This document shows positions 32,670-47,600 of a DNA stretch of 64,000 nt, one piece after another. The stretch covers positions 1 to 64,000 of the forward strand of contig PTFA01000549.1 in assembly GCA_003342895.1 (NCBI GenBank), read 5' to 3'. This DNA comes from Casuarius casuarius (Eukaryota; Chordata; Aves; Casuariiformes; Casuariidae). Position numbers and translations under genes: made by a program. Every line of letters starts with the position of its first letter. The first letter of the stretch is position 1. The notes beneath the pieces are model-generated. The model was given only the letters and a program-made list of their open reading frames with translations, ran no database searches and was not told where the DNA came from.

Positions 32670-35600
32670 TTAGCCTTGAACCCAGGTTCACCCTCCCAGC
32701 AGCAAGTACGTTCTGTGCACCCAGTGAAATAGAAAGCCTGTGTAGGATGGCATGATCCGATCATGTAATTACAGACTGCATAATACTGTATACGCACAAA
32801 GACGGGACATTAAGGCTTCGGATAGCTCGCAGTCATTACTCACGTAAGTAATCCTTCTTCAGTGAGTCTGACTATGCAGAAGAGAATTGCTCATGAGAGG
32901 AAGGATTCTGGGATCTATACTGTTAGTTATCATAGACTGTGGTTTTTAGATACATTCTCTAAACATGCATCATGAAGGTGACTAATTGATCTGCGTGTTT
33001 TGCTAAGCCAAGCTGTCAGCCTGCTTATCATTTTGGAATGCCAAAGTATGATATAAAACAAGAATGCTGTCAAACTTGCACAGCTGGACTTGCACTGTAT
33101 TGAACATTAAATACGTCAGTGGATGAAATGTCTATTGACCTTTTTTATAGTCGGTTTTCTGTTTTATTGATCTGAAAACTATGAAGGCCCTTATCTGCTT
33201 TGGTCCATCACTGTAAGTGACAGGAAACTGGTGTCCCATATTCATGTGCTATATAGCAGAACTGTATCAAGTGGAAATTCTTTGTTTGACCTGAAGTGAC
33301 TACAAAAGTTATGGGTGCGTAGAAGATGATTCTGCTCCATTTTTTTTCTCATAATCAGGCAAACTTTATCAATGAGGGTTTGACTGTCAAGCAGTCATCA
33401 CCAGGAGTGTCATGCTGCAAGCTGGTAGTGATTGCTGTAGCCATTGTCTGATTTTGACAGAGTACACCTTCAAACTCCGCAGCTTGTTTGAATGCTAGCA
33501 GTATTTCTGACTGAATGAAGGCAAAGCCTGCATTGTTGGTAATAAAATGAACAGAGAGAATCTCACTTGTATTTAAGGTCTGGAGCAGCATTTGGTGTAC
33601 AGCTGGTTAGGAGAGCATGGATAATCTATAAACTGTTGGTAGTCACCCTAGAAATCAAAATAATGATATTTCTAGATTCCCTGGACAGTGTAAAATTTAC
33701 TTAATTTTCCTAATAAAAATGGTATTTAAGTACTTAATTTCTAGAGGATAGATTTACCATTCCATTTTCTTTTCCAGGTTTTCAAACACTCGACCTTTTT
33801 CCACACCTTATCTGTCTGTTGATACAGTGGCCACTGTCGTAATGTGAAATAGGATGACGAATGTTGGTCAGACTTTAACTTCCTAATATTTTTATCCTAT
33901 ATCTTAAGTCTTACTCTACATATAGGTAGTTCTGTTACATATTCATGGGCTGAAGCCATTATACAGGTGCAGAGTAGAAGAGCTACGATTCCTTTTGTAT
34001 GATAAGGCAAAGCACACTTCTCTCTCATACTGTCTCATGCTCCATAACCAGCCTCAGGGAAATGTCCTTTTTTCATTTGCTCATATGTCTTTCCCTTCTT
34101 TCGAGAATATTGTGTGTGATAGAACAAGAGTAACTTGGGCTGGAATCTATTTAACTATGTGGTTGGAATATGTTATCTGTGTATGTGTCAGTTTCATGAC
34201 TGAAATACTGGTAGATCCTGCTTATTGGTGAAAACACTAAGCCCTGTTGTTGAATAATTTAAGGTAATTTTGTGGAGGGCAGGTGTTTGACTGTTGACTC
34301 AAACTAAGCTCAACACTATTATTCTTGTCATACTTCATAAAATAGGGATATTGTTACTTTTTCTGAAAAGCATTTTGAACACTACAGATGAAAAACATCG
34401 TATTAGAGCCCATAAGAAATTCAATAATGAATGCATCAAATGCAGATCTGAATTGACAATACCTTGCCATCTCTTCCCAGCAGATGTAGAAGAGATCTGA
34501 AGAAAGCTTGTCCATAATGGAACTAATTACATCATCATGCAAGTGGCTGCAAAATAGATTTCTGTTAGAGGCTGACTTTTTTGGAAATTGAAAGTGAAGT
34601 GGGCTTTCTTATGAAGTTTATCTCAGATTAATATTGACACAAAGGGTTGTCTTCTGTTGTTAGCCTTATCAACGCAATAACATTTTTGATATAGAAAATG
34701 TCATAAAATGAGGAGATATTTTTTCTGTCTTTACAGGGATGAACAAAGAAGTTAGCCTGTTACAATCCCTAGAAAAAATAGAAAAATTGGCAATATGTTT
34801 CATAGTAGGCAGTGGGCTCCTAAGCTTTTTGAAACCAGCACAATCCAGAAAGCTGTCCATCTCCATGTTCTGTGTCTGTCCAACAAGAAGAGAAACAGGA
34901 AAAGTAAGTTTGCTTTTATGGTGTGGATCCTGCAGTTTTGGAACTCCTTTGTATGCTCATTTGTTCTCTCTGAATCATTCATGCAAACAGGTGGGGAGCG
35001 CTTTCTTTCTTACAGATTTTGGACTGAATTCAAGACTCCAGGAAACTCAAGTCTTCTGTGCTGGTGCACTTTTGATGTAGTTCAGTATAACTCAGTGGAG
35101 CTGCAAGAAGTAAACCTGAAGCATGTGAGTTCCAAGTTCTTTGATGATATTTCAAACATCTCCTAATATATTTCAAGACTCAAATATTTAAAGCCATCAG
35201 AGATCATTGTGATCATTGTTTATTCAGACCTCCAGTATGACCCAGGCTACACTCTCATAATTTTTTATTTTATTCTTTCTTTATGTAACTCAGCAATTTA
35301 AATTTGATTGAGGGTAAATTGTTTAGTCAAACATCCCCTCTTGACTCAGACTCCAAATGGCAGAGAATTGATTGCGTCTGTTGATAAGCTGTTCCAATTG
35401 TTATATGCTCACATTGCTGAAACAGTCTTGCTTTTCTACAGAAAGATTATCATAGAATATAGAATAGTTTTGAACAGTTCTACTTTTACCTAGGGGTTCC
35501 AAGCTGTACCAAGAGATCATAATATAAATTCTGTGTGTTTTCCATCATACAACATTATAATGGCCTAGATGTCAGGTGCTAAAAACAAGTATCACAGTAA

Positions 35601-38600
35601 TAATGTATCAGACCTATAAAATCTTCTGATATTCAGTTAAACTTTATCTGCTGAATGATTCCTTTCCAGATAATCACAAAAAAGTTAAAATCTTTGCTCA
35701 GCTTGCCCTCAAGTCTATAGGAAGTAATGGTTATCTCCATGTTGTGCAACCCATTAAACCCAGCGGTCCTGAGAGGCAATCGACTTTGATAAGCTCTTCA
35801 TTTTTCATGAGGAAAGCTGGGGGAAAATTCCATGGGTCTGGAATATAAGTCTTTTAGCTTTTTAATTGCAAAAGTTTTTTGTGGTAAATAAGAACAGATA
35901 TGCACAATTGGATTCTTGCTCAGGGGTTTAAAAATCAGAGGCATTGAAGGGATGGTGATTTATGCTGGTTCCCACCTTGGTAAATAAAGAGATAGGGCAG
36001 ATGTGCTTGAGAAACCTGATCAGAGCCAGAATGTAAATGAATCAGTAAATAATGGGTCTAAGGACACTTCCCCTGTGTAAAGAGCAATGACTGTATTACA
36101 CTATGGTTCCAACATACAAGATTAGCCAGGACAAATCTCATTAAAATCTTAAATACATAACAAGCCCCAGACACTGTCTAAGGCAGTGTGTAGCAAAGCT
36201 TGGCATTCAATAACCCAGAATGGCAGGTTAAGTGCTAAGAAAGGGTGGAGGCCACAGCTATGGCAGTGGTGATTTTAAGTACCTAAACTCTGGGGGAAGC
36301 AGTTCAATCACTTTTCTCTTTGCCATACTCTGAGAATAAGGCACTTAAATTTCAGAGCCATGTTTCATAGCGTGAAAACAGTGTTGAAATACTGGAAGCC
36401 TGAGACAATGCTTTTGCTGGCAGCCTTCTTGACTCACGCCTATTCAAACCAGGGAAGAAATGATGTGATACACAGCATTGGAGAAGCAGCTTCAGATAAA
36501 GATCTCCTCTGCACTGCTTTTTCCTTCATTTCAATAACTACAAAGAATAAAACTGCACTTGATGCAGGGGCTACTCCAGAATGTGCACTGGCAGGCGTGC
36601 AAAGAGAATTTTCTTGTGTCCCTCTCGTGGGAATATTGGGAGAGAAGGGAGGAAAAGCACTCGCAGCATAAAGAATTTGGGGGGAGGTGTGGCAGCTGTT
36701 GCCAATAGCCTGTAGAACGGAAATGTCACGTCTTCAGTTCTAGCCATGATCACGAAAGAGATTTGCTTATGGCACACTGTTTTTTAAGGGTACTGCAGCA
36801 CTGGTTAAAATTACCTAAAAGAGTACCTTCTGGAAATGTGATTGAGAGGGATAATAATGATTTTATGTGTTATGAACAGGCTTCTCTGTTCTTGTGTCTC
36901 TACCACAACCTGCAATTAACACCTTTAAGCTTAAAGAAGAGATTTACCCTTTCAATTAATAGTATATATATCGAGTTATGCAGTTATCCGGCTTATTAGC
37001 AATTGCCCATCATGTCCTCAACACTTTGACATCATCAATGTGTCATTGACTGCTTTATAGGAGGATAATCTTAGCTCTTATGATGATTCCTGACACTTCA
37101 GAATTGCCAGCCGGAAATATAATCACAATAAGAAGCGCTGGTAGTTATTGACTGAAGTCTGATTTGAGAATTTCTCTAATAAGAAAGATGAAGCTGCAGT
37201 ATAAATTCCTGGGAGCTTGAATACATAAGACTGTGCAATTGTGCTCTGGAAGAATAAGGATTTCAAACTAATTCAGTGGTGAAGAGGGAATCACTGAATG
37301 GAAGTGATAGGATGTTCTTCTACTATGGTGCTAACTGGAAATTGTAGCACACTGTATGTCACTTTCCTGGCTGGCTCCTGGCACCTAATGCCCCTTGCAA
37401 TTCCTAAGTTCCTCCTACCAAACAAAAATAAACCACTTAAATATTTTTTATGTCCTGGTCTTAATGTTTTAGACGTTTTTCCAAAGTATTCAGATAATTC
37501 TGATGCTAATTCTCTTTTTTTCCAGAATACTTGTTGCCCCACCAAAGCTGGTATTATCAAGAAGCTCATTATGCAAAATATGAATGAAACATTGAATAGA
37601 ACTATATTCAGGACAGATACCAACTTACATGGTGATACAAAGAAATGGGAAGACAGACCAATAGTGATGTTAAAGTGAACCAGCAGCCCTGTATTCCTAA
37701 GATAAGTGTTTCAGCTTTCCATGCAGCCATTTAACTTTGCAGAAGCATTTAATGGTTATATTAATAGTAATTTATTAGATTACTATATTAGTTTAATAAA
37801 TTATTAATACATAGAGTTTCTGTCTTAGCACTTTCCCATTCTATTAGTTTTTAGTGCAAAAACTATGCTGTTTGAAAATGTATTTTCCACTGGAGTGAAG
37901 GGGGAATTCTTATCATGACGGTATTTCAAAACAAAATATTTAGCATGTAAATAGCCACAGAGAATGTACAGCAGTGCCAAAACTTTGTTCTCTCTGGTGC
38001 CAGAAATGATCGACTTTAAACCAAGCATCTGTGAAAACAAAGGCCAGCCTATTCAAACCATTATTTAGGAGAAAAAGAACAATAGCAAAGGGTTCCACTT
38101 GTTGAATGGTTTTCACCCAGAAGTGTATGTTTAATACTTTGCTCTGCTATGTGGACAGATATCTGAAAGGAAAATTTTCATGTTCAGTAAGAACAAAGTA
38201 CAGAACTCCCGCTTCATTTTATCTCAACCAAATAACCAGGCTTTCTCTTGATAGTAAGCATGCAGACCATAACCATACAGGCTCCAAACCTGGAATTCTT
38301 GTTCCGCCAAAACTCCCACTTCACTGATGTCAAGGACTGCAAGGTTAAATCCATTTATTTCTGTTTTGATTGCAGAATAATAAAATTTCAGTTTTACCTG
38401 AAGGGGTCTCTTGGCAAATCTAATGTAAATAGAACAATCATTTATTCCTGATGGGTGTTGTGGAGCCCAAATGAGGTTATCTCAGAGAAACTCAGAGAAA
38501 AGGAAGTTCTCTCTGCTGGTCATTTCATATGAATCGATGGGAAGGAAGTCATTTTCTGCAGGACCCATGTAGTTTCCTTTTTCATCTGCTGTCAGATTGA

Positions 38601-41600
38601 CTTCTAGCCAGCTGAAGCAGGAAAAGCAGGGGCCTGGACCAGCTGACACTGGATTTTTCTGCCAGCTCAGGCCCTCTGGCTCCTTTGTCAAATTGTTTTC
38701 TGTGACATTTACTAATCTTATTTAATATCCACTTCGGTAACCAGCCTTCCAGAGGTATCTGACCACGCAATTAGCTCTTCAGCTAGAAAGGCAAGAGACT
38801 GCATGAGACAGTAACCTTTGAAAAGCTGTCATCTCTGATGCAGCCATTGCAGCCTATGCTGGATTTGACTGAGAATGACTGAGAAAAGCCTGCTGATAAT
38901 GTTTACTTCAGTTTTCAGTTATTTTAAAAAGTAATCCTTAAAAATATGCTAAAGGTACTTATAACTTAGATGAGTCATTTGAAAAGACTGAGAAAGCCTG
39001 TGTTAAAGGGAAAATGTCAAACTAGGACCTGAGGTAAAGTTCAGTTAACCTTACAAGTTAGACCTGGCCAAATAACTATTGCCAGCTTGGATCTGTCGTG
39101 AATGGACATAAATCCGTTGACTTTGATTTACAAGCACATAGAACTTGGTTTGCGTTTAGCCTACTCTACACAGGGAAATAATTATTAGATCAGCATATAG
39201 AAATTGTAAACCATTCAAAGAAATTCTAATGCTTTAGGATGAGATTATTTAAAGTAGAAGAGAAATTTTTCCCTTTAACTCAAATTCAGTGGACGTGAAT
39301 ACCTAGCTATAAAAAAACTGTATCCCTAATGTGTGATCTCCCTAAACAGGGACTAACATGGCCCCTGAGTGAATTTTCAAGACAAGGGTTGTACTACATT
39401 CCAAACTCGGTCTTAAGGACTCTGAATATTTATGGCTAAAGCCGGGCTCTAGCAGGGTGCAGGTTTCTTGCTGTCTATCCATGAAAGGTAAATTTAGACC
39501 AATGAGAATAGAATGCGTTATCCCCAAAACCTGTGAGAGTTCTGCAGTCTGTACTGCAAATTTAACTCAAATTATACCTGTTCTGGTGTAATTCATCCCT
39601 AAAAACTTTAAGATTTCTTTTTAATAACATCAAATATCACAGGAAGCCATTGTCTGGAAATACCTGCCTAGAAAATGTCTGCCCTTTCCCAGAAAATAAA
39701 TGGAGAATATCATCAGGCTCTGTAAGTCAGCCATCTTCTACTTACTTAAATCTAGCTCTGTCAATTTACTCATGAGTTTGGTCCATCAAGTACTGTAAAA
39801 GAGGTGCCACACAGCCACTAGAGTGAGCCTTTAAAAGAGATGCTAAACTAGGGTCCTTTGTCCTGCACTATGGCTATTCAGGTGTATATCTGGGCAGTAA
39901 CATTCAAATCTTGATTCATATTTTCCCAAAGCCTGGGAAGGTTTGAATCTGGATCACATTCTTTTCTCTTACCTCTGGCTACGGACTAGGCTTTGCTCGT
40001 TCCCCATTTATAGCAAGTAAAAGCTTGTTATTTTATAATGCGCAGCTTAAATGATGTACCTAGTAAAAGTGAAGTGTTGGGAATTCAGGGAAGATGGCCT
40101 GGTACAGGAACAATGAACTGAGAAACGCATGAGGAAAAGCAGCTAAGTGACCTACAGCTCTATTCCCAGTCTTGGAGAAAGTTGCTGTGGAAGAGTTAGG
40201 AATAGGTGTACATATAGACAGAAGCTGAGCTGCAATCTTTCTTATATATATAACAATCTCAGACCAAAACTCTGCTGTGCAGGACATGTAAATGTAGGAC
40301 AAAGAATTCCTTTCTGCCGCAAAGGTTTTGCATCCAAAGAACAAAACAACAGGCAGCAAAATAGGCTGTGGGTGGCACGCAAAAATAATCGTGTACAGGA
40401 CAATGGTCTTAGGTAAAAACAAGTGCAAAAGCCAGAAGTGTGGAAGCAGGATATAGTGCAGCTATTCCCTGGAACATATACAGAGGAGAACTCTTTGAGT
40501 AAATATTAGCAAAGAATTACTTGAGATATTTATCCAGGTCCAACAAAAGTGGATGTGTTTGTTAAATCAGCTAATCTGTTCAGCTACTATACACCTGTTC
40601 CCTTAATGCATTCTACCAATTGGAAGGAGCAAGTGCAAGATCTAAATGTCAATACACCCTGCCACAGCCTGTCCTGTCAGGCTATCAGCCTTGCATAAGA
40701 CCCTCATAAAAGGAGAAACTCATGAAACCGTGTGCAAAATGAGAATATCCAGGAGGAAAAATGTCTGCCCCCTCTGCACATTTACCTCTGAGATGGTATT
40801 GTTAAGGCTGGGATTAGGTCAAAGAGGGAAATGAGCTGCATTTTTAACCTCTTTACCCTCCAGTTATTTGTGTTCAATCAGTCATCCACAGCTAACGTTT
40901 CTTTTTTTTTTTCTGAGGGAATACCTCTCTGTAGTGACAGATCTGAGCTAGACAACACACGTACCATTTGTAGAACCAGCTCTTCCATGAATAAAGAGGT
41001 CCTTGTAAACTTGAACACCTATTCACTGTATCATGGTAGTGATGGAGCAGGACTTTCAACCAGTGCTCAAACCAATAGCCATGGTCTATTGCTGCTTCAG
41101 TAGCTACATCAACAGACAGCAACATCCAGAGGGAAGAATGGTGTGATAATGATGCAGGGAGAAATGTATCTCCCCTTTTTACTGTTAAGTAAGAAGTTGA
41201 TATTAAGAACAGGCATTTACTCTATTTTTTGGGATCTACTTTTGTTTTCAGTTTTTTTGTTTGGGTTTTTTTTTTTCGCAATGATGCTTTTGAAACTGGG
41301 TTTGACAATGTCACATAGATCACTAGTTCCCAAACAGTGTACTATGGAAACAGCAAAGTTGAGACTTGAAGCAAAGAACAATTTCATCATAAATGCTGTT
41401 GGGCTTCTTAGCACGGGCTCCAAGGTTGAGCCCCAGCTTCCAGGCATCAGTGCTGCAATGAAGTGGCAGGATCTGAGGAGTGGGGAGAGTGTTGGACTGA
41501 GGGGAAGAGATCCAGGTGAGAAGGAGAAAGGAAGCAGTGACTGGGTTGGAAGGAGTAAGAAGAAAGAGAAGAATGCAGCAGCAATGAGAAAGGCTGGAAA

Positions 41601-44600
41601 CTAGCTGTTTCTATATTGGGGCAGGTAAGATGATGTGATTTAACCATGAGATAACAGAAAAGATGCAAGTTTTTTTTTTTAAAATATAGTGGTATTCACT
41701 GATACGTCTTTAAATGGTTAGTTAAAATGTCAAATGAATGAAGGGTTTGTTAGCAACAGTGAACATGAAATTGCTGGGTTTCCACCTGAGTTTGTTTGAA
41801 GAGACATGAACATGTTTTTACCAACTTGATGCTTTTGATTTGTGCCAAGCAGATGAACACCCTTTGGAGAAGCTGAACATTTCCCTGAATAAACTGCCAA
41901 AAAGCTCTTGGATCTTGCAGGGAGTCATCTGAAACAACTGAAACAGAAGACGGTTCAGATCGGGTAAGAAGACAACAGTATGCAATTGTTGTTATGATCA
42001 TTGTAACAACCTGCACATTGGAACTTAGTAATGCTATGTACCACACACACGTAGTGTGAAATTTAGTCCCTCCCTAGAACAACTCACACTCTGAATAGAG
42101 AGGAATACTGAGAAACAGTGGTGATGAAACTTGTTGTTTGCCATCAAGCATATCTGTGATGTAAGTGGGGAGGGAATGCAGATTCCTAGTATGGTTACAG
42201 CCAATAGTTTGTGTCATTTCCCAAATTTGCTTTCCTTAATGATATTCTACTCCATCCATCCCACTCTACTAAGGTGGCAAAGTTCTAGTGTTAGGGACGT
42301 TTTTCTGATTCGTTTCTGAAGTTTGGTGGATTTGGTGGAAACAGGGTGGTCCAACTCCTATTGAATTCTTGCCCTTCACAAATACATATCTTTAGATGTT
42401 GCAAAATCACAGATCTTTGGCCAGTGATCAATTGTATTTCCTGCTGGCTTAAGACTAGTATTTAGTTAGTTGCCTCCTTCAAACTAGACTTCAGCGTTGC
42501 TTATTAAGTTCATGTGTTCTTTTCTGGAGCCCAGTTTCATAGCACATCTCTAGCTAAAAAAAAAAAAGCTTGGATATTACAGAACAAAGCACATAGGACA
42601 ATGTTTAGAGTTCTCAGTACATCATACACATCACAAATGCAGTGGTAAAGTATTGCCACAGATTTAAGCTCATCTACCCTTATTCCCCTCTTACTCTGGC
42701 TTCCTTCATGGTATCCAAATCAAGCCTCAAGATATGTCCAAACATCATTTTTCTTTCCCTCTTCTAGTCCGGAATTTTCAGGACAGTAACTTAGTATCCT
42801 GACACAGTCTTGGCACAGCTAACTTTGGTTCAGCATCTGCCCTCTGCTCTTTCAGGTGCAAAGACTTTGTTAACCAGTGACCAATCACCTCTCACAATAT
42901 CTTTTAAAGATAAGGAGTAATTATGAAAAGAGATCATAAAACAATAACCCGTCTCCACCTTTACACAGAAAAATGATCAAAAGTCACCCATCAACCATAT
43001 TGGATCCTTGTAGTGCTCAATGGCTTCCTGAAAAAAAGTTGTATGAGCTCTAGGATTAAATGAGAACAATCCCTGCTCCATGTCAGCCCAGGTTTTTATC
43101 CTCCTATTAGTCCTGTGCATACACAGATGGGTGATGGATCATATGCAGATCTCTGGGAGGAAGTACAGCTTTTTCCAAGTGGTTTATCCCTCTGGGAATT
43201 TGCACTGATTACCCCCACCCAAATAATTCTCCATGAAATGAAAAGATACATAAAACTTTAAAAATCTAACATACCCCTGTTTGATTATGTCTGAAGTTGC
43301 CATGTTTTCGTAATTACATGTCTCATAATTAGCATCTCCTAGCCAGCAGCTCCTCCCAAAATTCAGATTCAAAGCCCAAAGCTGTTGGACAGAACAGTTT
43401 TATCTTTTCAAGGATGCAGCACTGTACTGTACTTCCATACTAGCCATGCAGAGGAGCACTGGCATCACTTCAGTCTTTTGCCTGGCACAGCATCTAGTGA
43501 TAGATTCTTACTGGCCCAGAGATTGTGGGAGCTTGCCCACTGCAGCTGCCCATCTAGGATTTTGTGTGTGTGTCCAGGGAGGCAGGATAGCTGTTATCAC
43601 CAGGAGTGGGAACGGAAAATTCATAAAAAGTCTTGAAACATGCAAGCCCTCCCCGAACTGTTGTTCTTGCTCATGTGCTAAAATATGGTCAGAGCTTTTT
43701 GGCCCTGCCAGTATAATTTTCAGGATCTCTGAAAAGGTAGAAGTTATGCTGCCTGGCAGTTACTGTTGTTGGACCTGAATTCTGGGAATAAGCTGATTAT
43801 TTGGTCATTGGCATGTTGAAATAGCAGCAAAAACTAGAACCATGTAAAACCTTGGCAGCGTGGAGACTTCACAGATAATTATAATGAGAAATGATATGTG
43901 CTCTAGACATATAGAATAAAAGTCTAAAAATAGGTTACTATGGCTCTACACACTTTATATCCTGATATGATGATTTGTGGTAGTATACATTGGCCTAACA
44001 TCTGCTACTACCACCGACTTTTTAGGGAACAAGCAAACTGTTTTTAATTATCTAATAAAACAAAAGCAAATTTAGTTACTCTACCTTTTGACACACTAAT
44101 GCCCTAGAAAGTAGAATTTGTATTCTGTTTGTCCAGTAAAAAATGTAAACAGTGTATGGAAAAGTAAAGAGAGAAGTAATTTCCTTTGAAAAGAAAAAAC
44201 ACAAGAAAGATCTAAAGAAACTAGCATGTGCAAATACGAGAGCCTAAAGGTTATAATCAAAGGCATGAGATAAGTACATCCATGTCAGAAGAAAGAAAGC
44301 CAGAAGACCATAAAAATAAAAAGGGATTTCTAAAGAACAGGGAAAGAAAATAATTGGCATTAGCCGAGAAAATATGAAGCATAAAGTTGCATGGCTAAAA
44401 ATTAAATTAGAAAACAGAAATTCATACTTTTTAAAGAAAAAAGTGTGGACAAAGAAAAAAACAAGGGTGAATGAAGCAGAAATAGTTTAATTTGGAATAA
44501 ATTCATTGGGAACAAAATGAATAGAAGTAGTTTGTGAAAGACATTATTTTCCATTAACAGGAAGCAGAGAAAAATAAAAGCAAATACACAAAAGTAAAGG

Positions 44601-47600
44601 TGATAGTAACACAGGAGTAAAGGTGATATTTGTAATTATGGTTATTTTTCTTTTCTGCTCTTGCAGAATCCCTCTCATTCCTCCACTCCTTTTGCCTAAT
44701 TATTTTTAAATTACATACTTTTTCTCTTTTTTCATTGTCAATATTATCATAATGTAGTGCAAGTGCATGCAAGTGGCTTCTCCAAATGGCCACTACTGGT
44801 AGCTCTAATTGTAGTGCTGTGTAGCATGAAAAATTGACTTTATCACCCACTCTAAACTTACATGCCTAGCCCCGTTGCTGATTTTGTGTTCCACACTTCA
44901 GTGTCCTTGTAACTCCACCGAATTCCATGGCATTACTTTTGAGTTAGAGCAGGTGTTACTCAAGGCAGTATTTAACAAATGTTCATAGTCAAATCAAAAT
45001 AGAGTTTATCCTCCATCTATGGAATATACCATTTTTACACTAGGATATGAACACAAAATCTTATTTCCTTTAAATTCAGGAAACCCCTACTATTCACTGA
45101 CTGAAAATGGGGGTGAACACTGAACCAAGAACCTCACAAGAGCCTCAACTATCACGTTAACTGGAAGATGCTGAATTAGTGACCTCAGCAAGATCTTGGC
45201 TTCCAAGACAGCATGGTGAGGTAGGTGCTACAGGTTGCTTTCCAGGCATCATAGAAAGATTGTTATCCTCTGCTTCTGTGGCACTTTTCCCTTAAAGCTC
45301 TGTTCATTTTAAAGTGGGAAGCACTACTGAGAAAAAAATTGTACTGTGAGTAGAACACATGATGGAAATTCATGCTTCCACCAGAAATTTAATAAAGAGG
45401 CATAAGGGGTGTCCAATATAGATCTGCAATACATTCTCCTCTCTGCCCTTTCAAATGTTTATGAAAATGAAAATGAAAAAAAAAAGTTTTTCTCTTGAGC
45501 TTTCTTTTACTTCCTTTGGAAGTTTTTTTTTCATGAATTCCCATTTATTCAAAAAGCTATTTTTCCTTTTAAAGTTGGTTTTGATGGGGAATCTATTGAC
45601 TAGCTTATTGTATATTAAAACTAGAAAAGTAAAAGAAGAAGAATTTTTTCCTGCTCTGTCATTTACTATATGTCTTTTGGTCATGTCTCTGTCCCCAGAA
45701 TGATGTTACTGAGACATGCCTGTGGTAAATCACCAGAGTGAGAAAGGAGCTTAGCCCTTTGAAATGAGTGTAGACAAATTTGTGTTACACCCTTTGTGTT
45801 GTGATAACAGCAAATTTAACATGCACACCTTCTCAGAGAGACATGTATAGATGCAGGTAATCCAGTTATTTGCAGACTTCAACAAATATTAACAGAAGAA
45901 ACACCATACCTGTGGGTAATGACCCACCACACTGATAACAGATTAGAGCCCTAGTTAGAGTCTGTTCATTAAAAAATTCGACGTACAGGGCTTAGCTCCA
46001 TTTTCCAGCAGCGTAATAAATATTCTCCTTTTACATTGAATTTGATGAAGTCAGAGGAGTGGCATTGAGCTGTGTCAGGTGTCACAGCTATGCCTGACTG
46101 CCGTTGCGGTAATGCTTGCTACAGAAATGATAACTTTAGATGCAGCTATTCTACATGTTTCATACAGATTTTGGGTGAGCCACATGGCCTCCTGGAAGTG
46201 CCTGTCTCTCTCCACTGTTAACAGCTGTAGACTAAGGAACTAAATGCTGGATTTAAGGGTCTAAGTTAAGTGCATTCGGACCTCTGAGCTGTTCATCCCC
46301 TATATGTAATTCCTGATTCCATTTTGGATAGGATGCTATGGATTAGGTGTGAGAGGCATTGTTAGTCCAACTTAAACCAGAATGTAAGTGTTTTTGTAAT
46401 TGCAATGGTCTGAGGATATATGTAAGGCAGAGTTTTCACAGAAAGGTGGAAAAAAACAGACATAAGGATTTGTCTTCATGGGTGAGTGCAAATGATTGTA
46501 TGTTTCCTCTGCCTCTACTCAAACTTGCTGGACACAAGCAAGATCCAGTCCTGAAGTCATGCATCTAGGTAAGCATAATGCAGTACCTAACCTAATAAAT
46601 CCTGCTGCCAGACTAAGGGTATTATGTTAAATCCAGTGCTGTGCTGTTGCCCCTGCATGCCTTCTGGACTGCAGCTGACTTACCAAGTCAGACAATGGGA
46701 GAAACCAACTCAGGTGTCTCACAATTAAGGTTAAGGTTAAGGTTGGATGCACCCTAGAGGTACTCTATCTATCTATCAAGTTAATAAAGCAGAAGATTAA
46801 TAAAAGATCATCATCTAGGTGGGAGGAGGTGCAAATGTCTTTAACCTACAGGGCAACTGTAATAGACATTCTGCAGCCTAGCAGACAGTATATTACAGAG
46901 ATTCGTAGTTGTGAGTTGGTGTCAGTGAATTCAAATAGGAAGCTACTTGCTTATGTGTAGCTGAGAGGAATTTACCTGTGGAGTAGAGCACCACAAGTTG
47001 CTAGTAAATTCTCCACCACATGAGGTCTTTAAATCAGAAGTAGATGTCAAAGAAGGCACATAATAGGTTTGGCTGAGAAGCAGTAATCTGTGGGTGAAGC
47101 TTAAAGGCTTGTGCTCTTTTGGCTGGAGACTTCCTGTTGTGCAGTGACATGACATGGCAGAGTATGTTGAGAAGTACAATGTAAAACAGAACAAGTGGAA
47201 GCAAAATGAACTGATGTGCTATGAGTGGGCATATGAGGATTTCAGATGCATATAGTGGCACTCTTCAGATTTGGATGTCACATGGAGACGTCTAAATTGT
47301 TCTGCTGAGACTTCCATTTATGTTTCAACTCAGTGGATATAAAGGAGTCAGTGCATGTGAAAGGAGCCTGTTGGCAACTAGGTGCAAATTTATGGTGTTC
47401 ATTATGTATATTAAGGAACAAAAAGAGAAGGAGACAAGCATCTCCTTGATGAGACAAGTGCATCAGCAGAAGGACTGCTTCTCCAGCAGGAGACAGGAGA
47501 GAGAGAAAATTCTTAGGTTGGACAGTTCTCTTTTCTGTTGGTAACAGTTTGGATTCTTTCCGATTGCTAAGCTGCTTATAATATCCTCCTGCTTCCACTC

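Noticed and set aside
41143..41604. 153-codon plus-strand frame
   Set aside because: Begins in a T-rich low-complexity tract and ends in Lys/Glu-rich purine sequence; no domain, promoter or splice support.
46730..46746. TTAAGG repeat as an interstitial telomere
   Set aside because: The unit is not TTAGGG and there are only about three copies.
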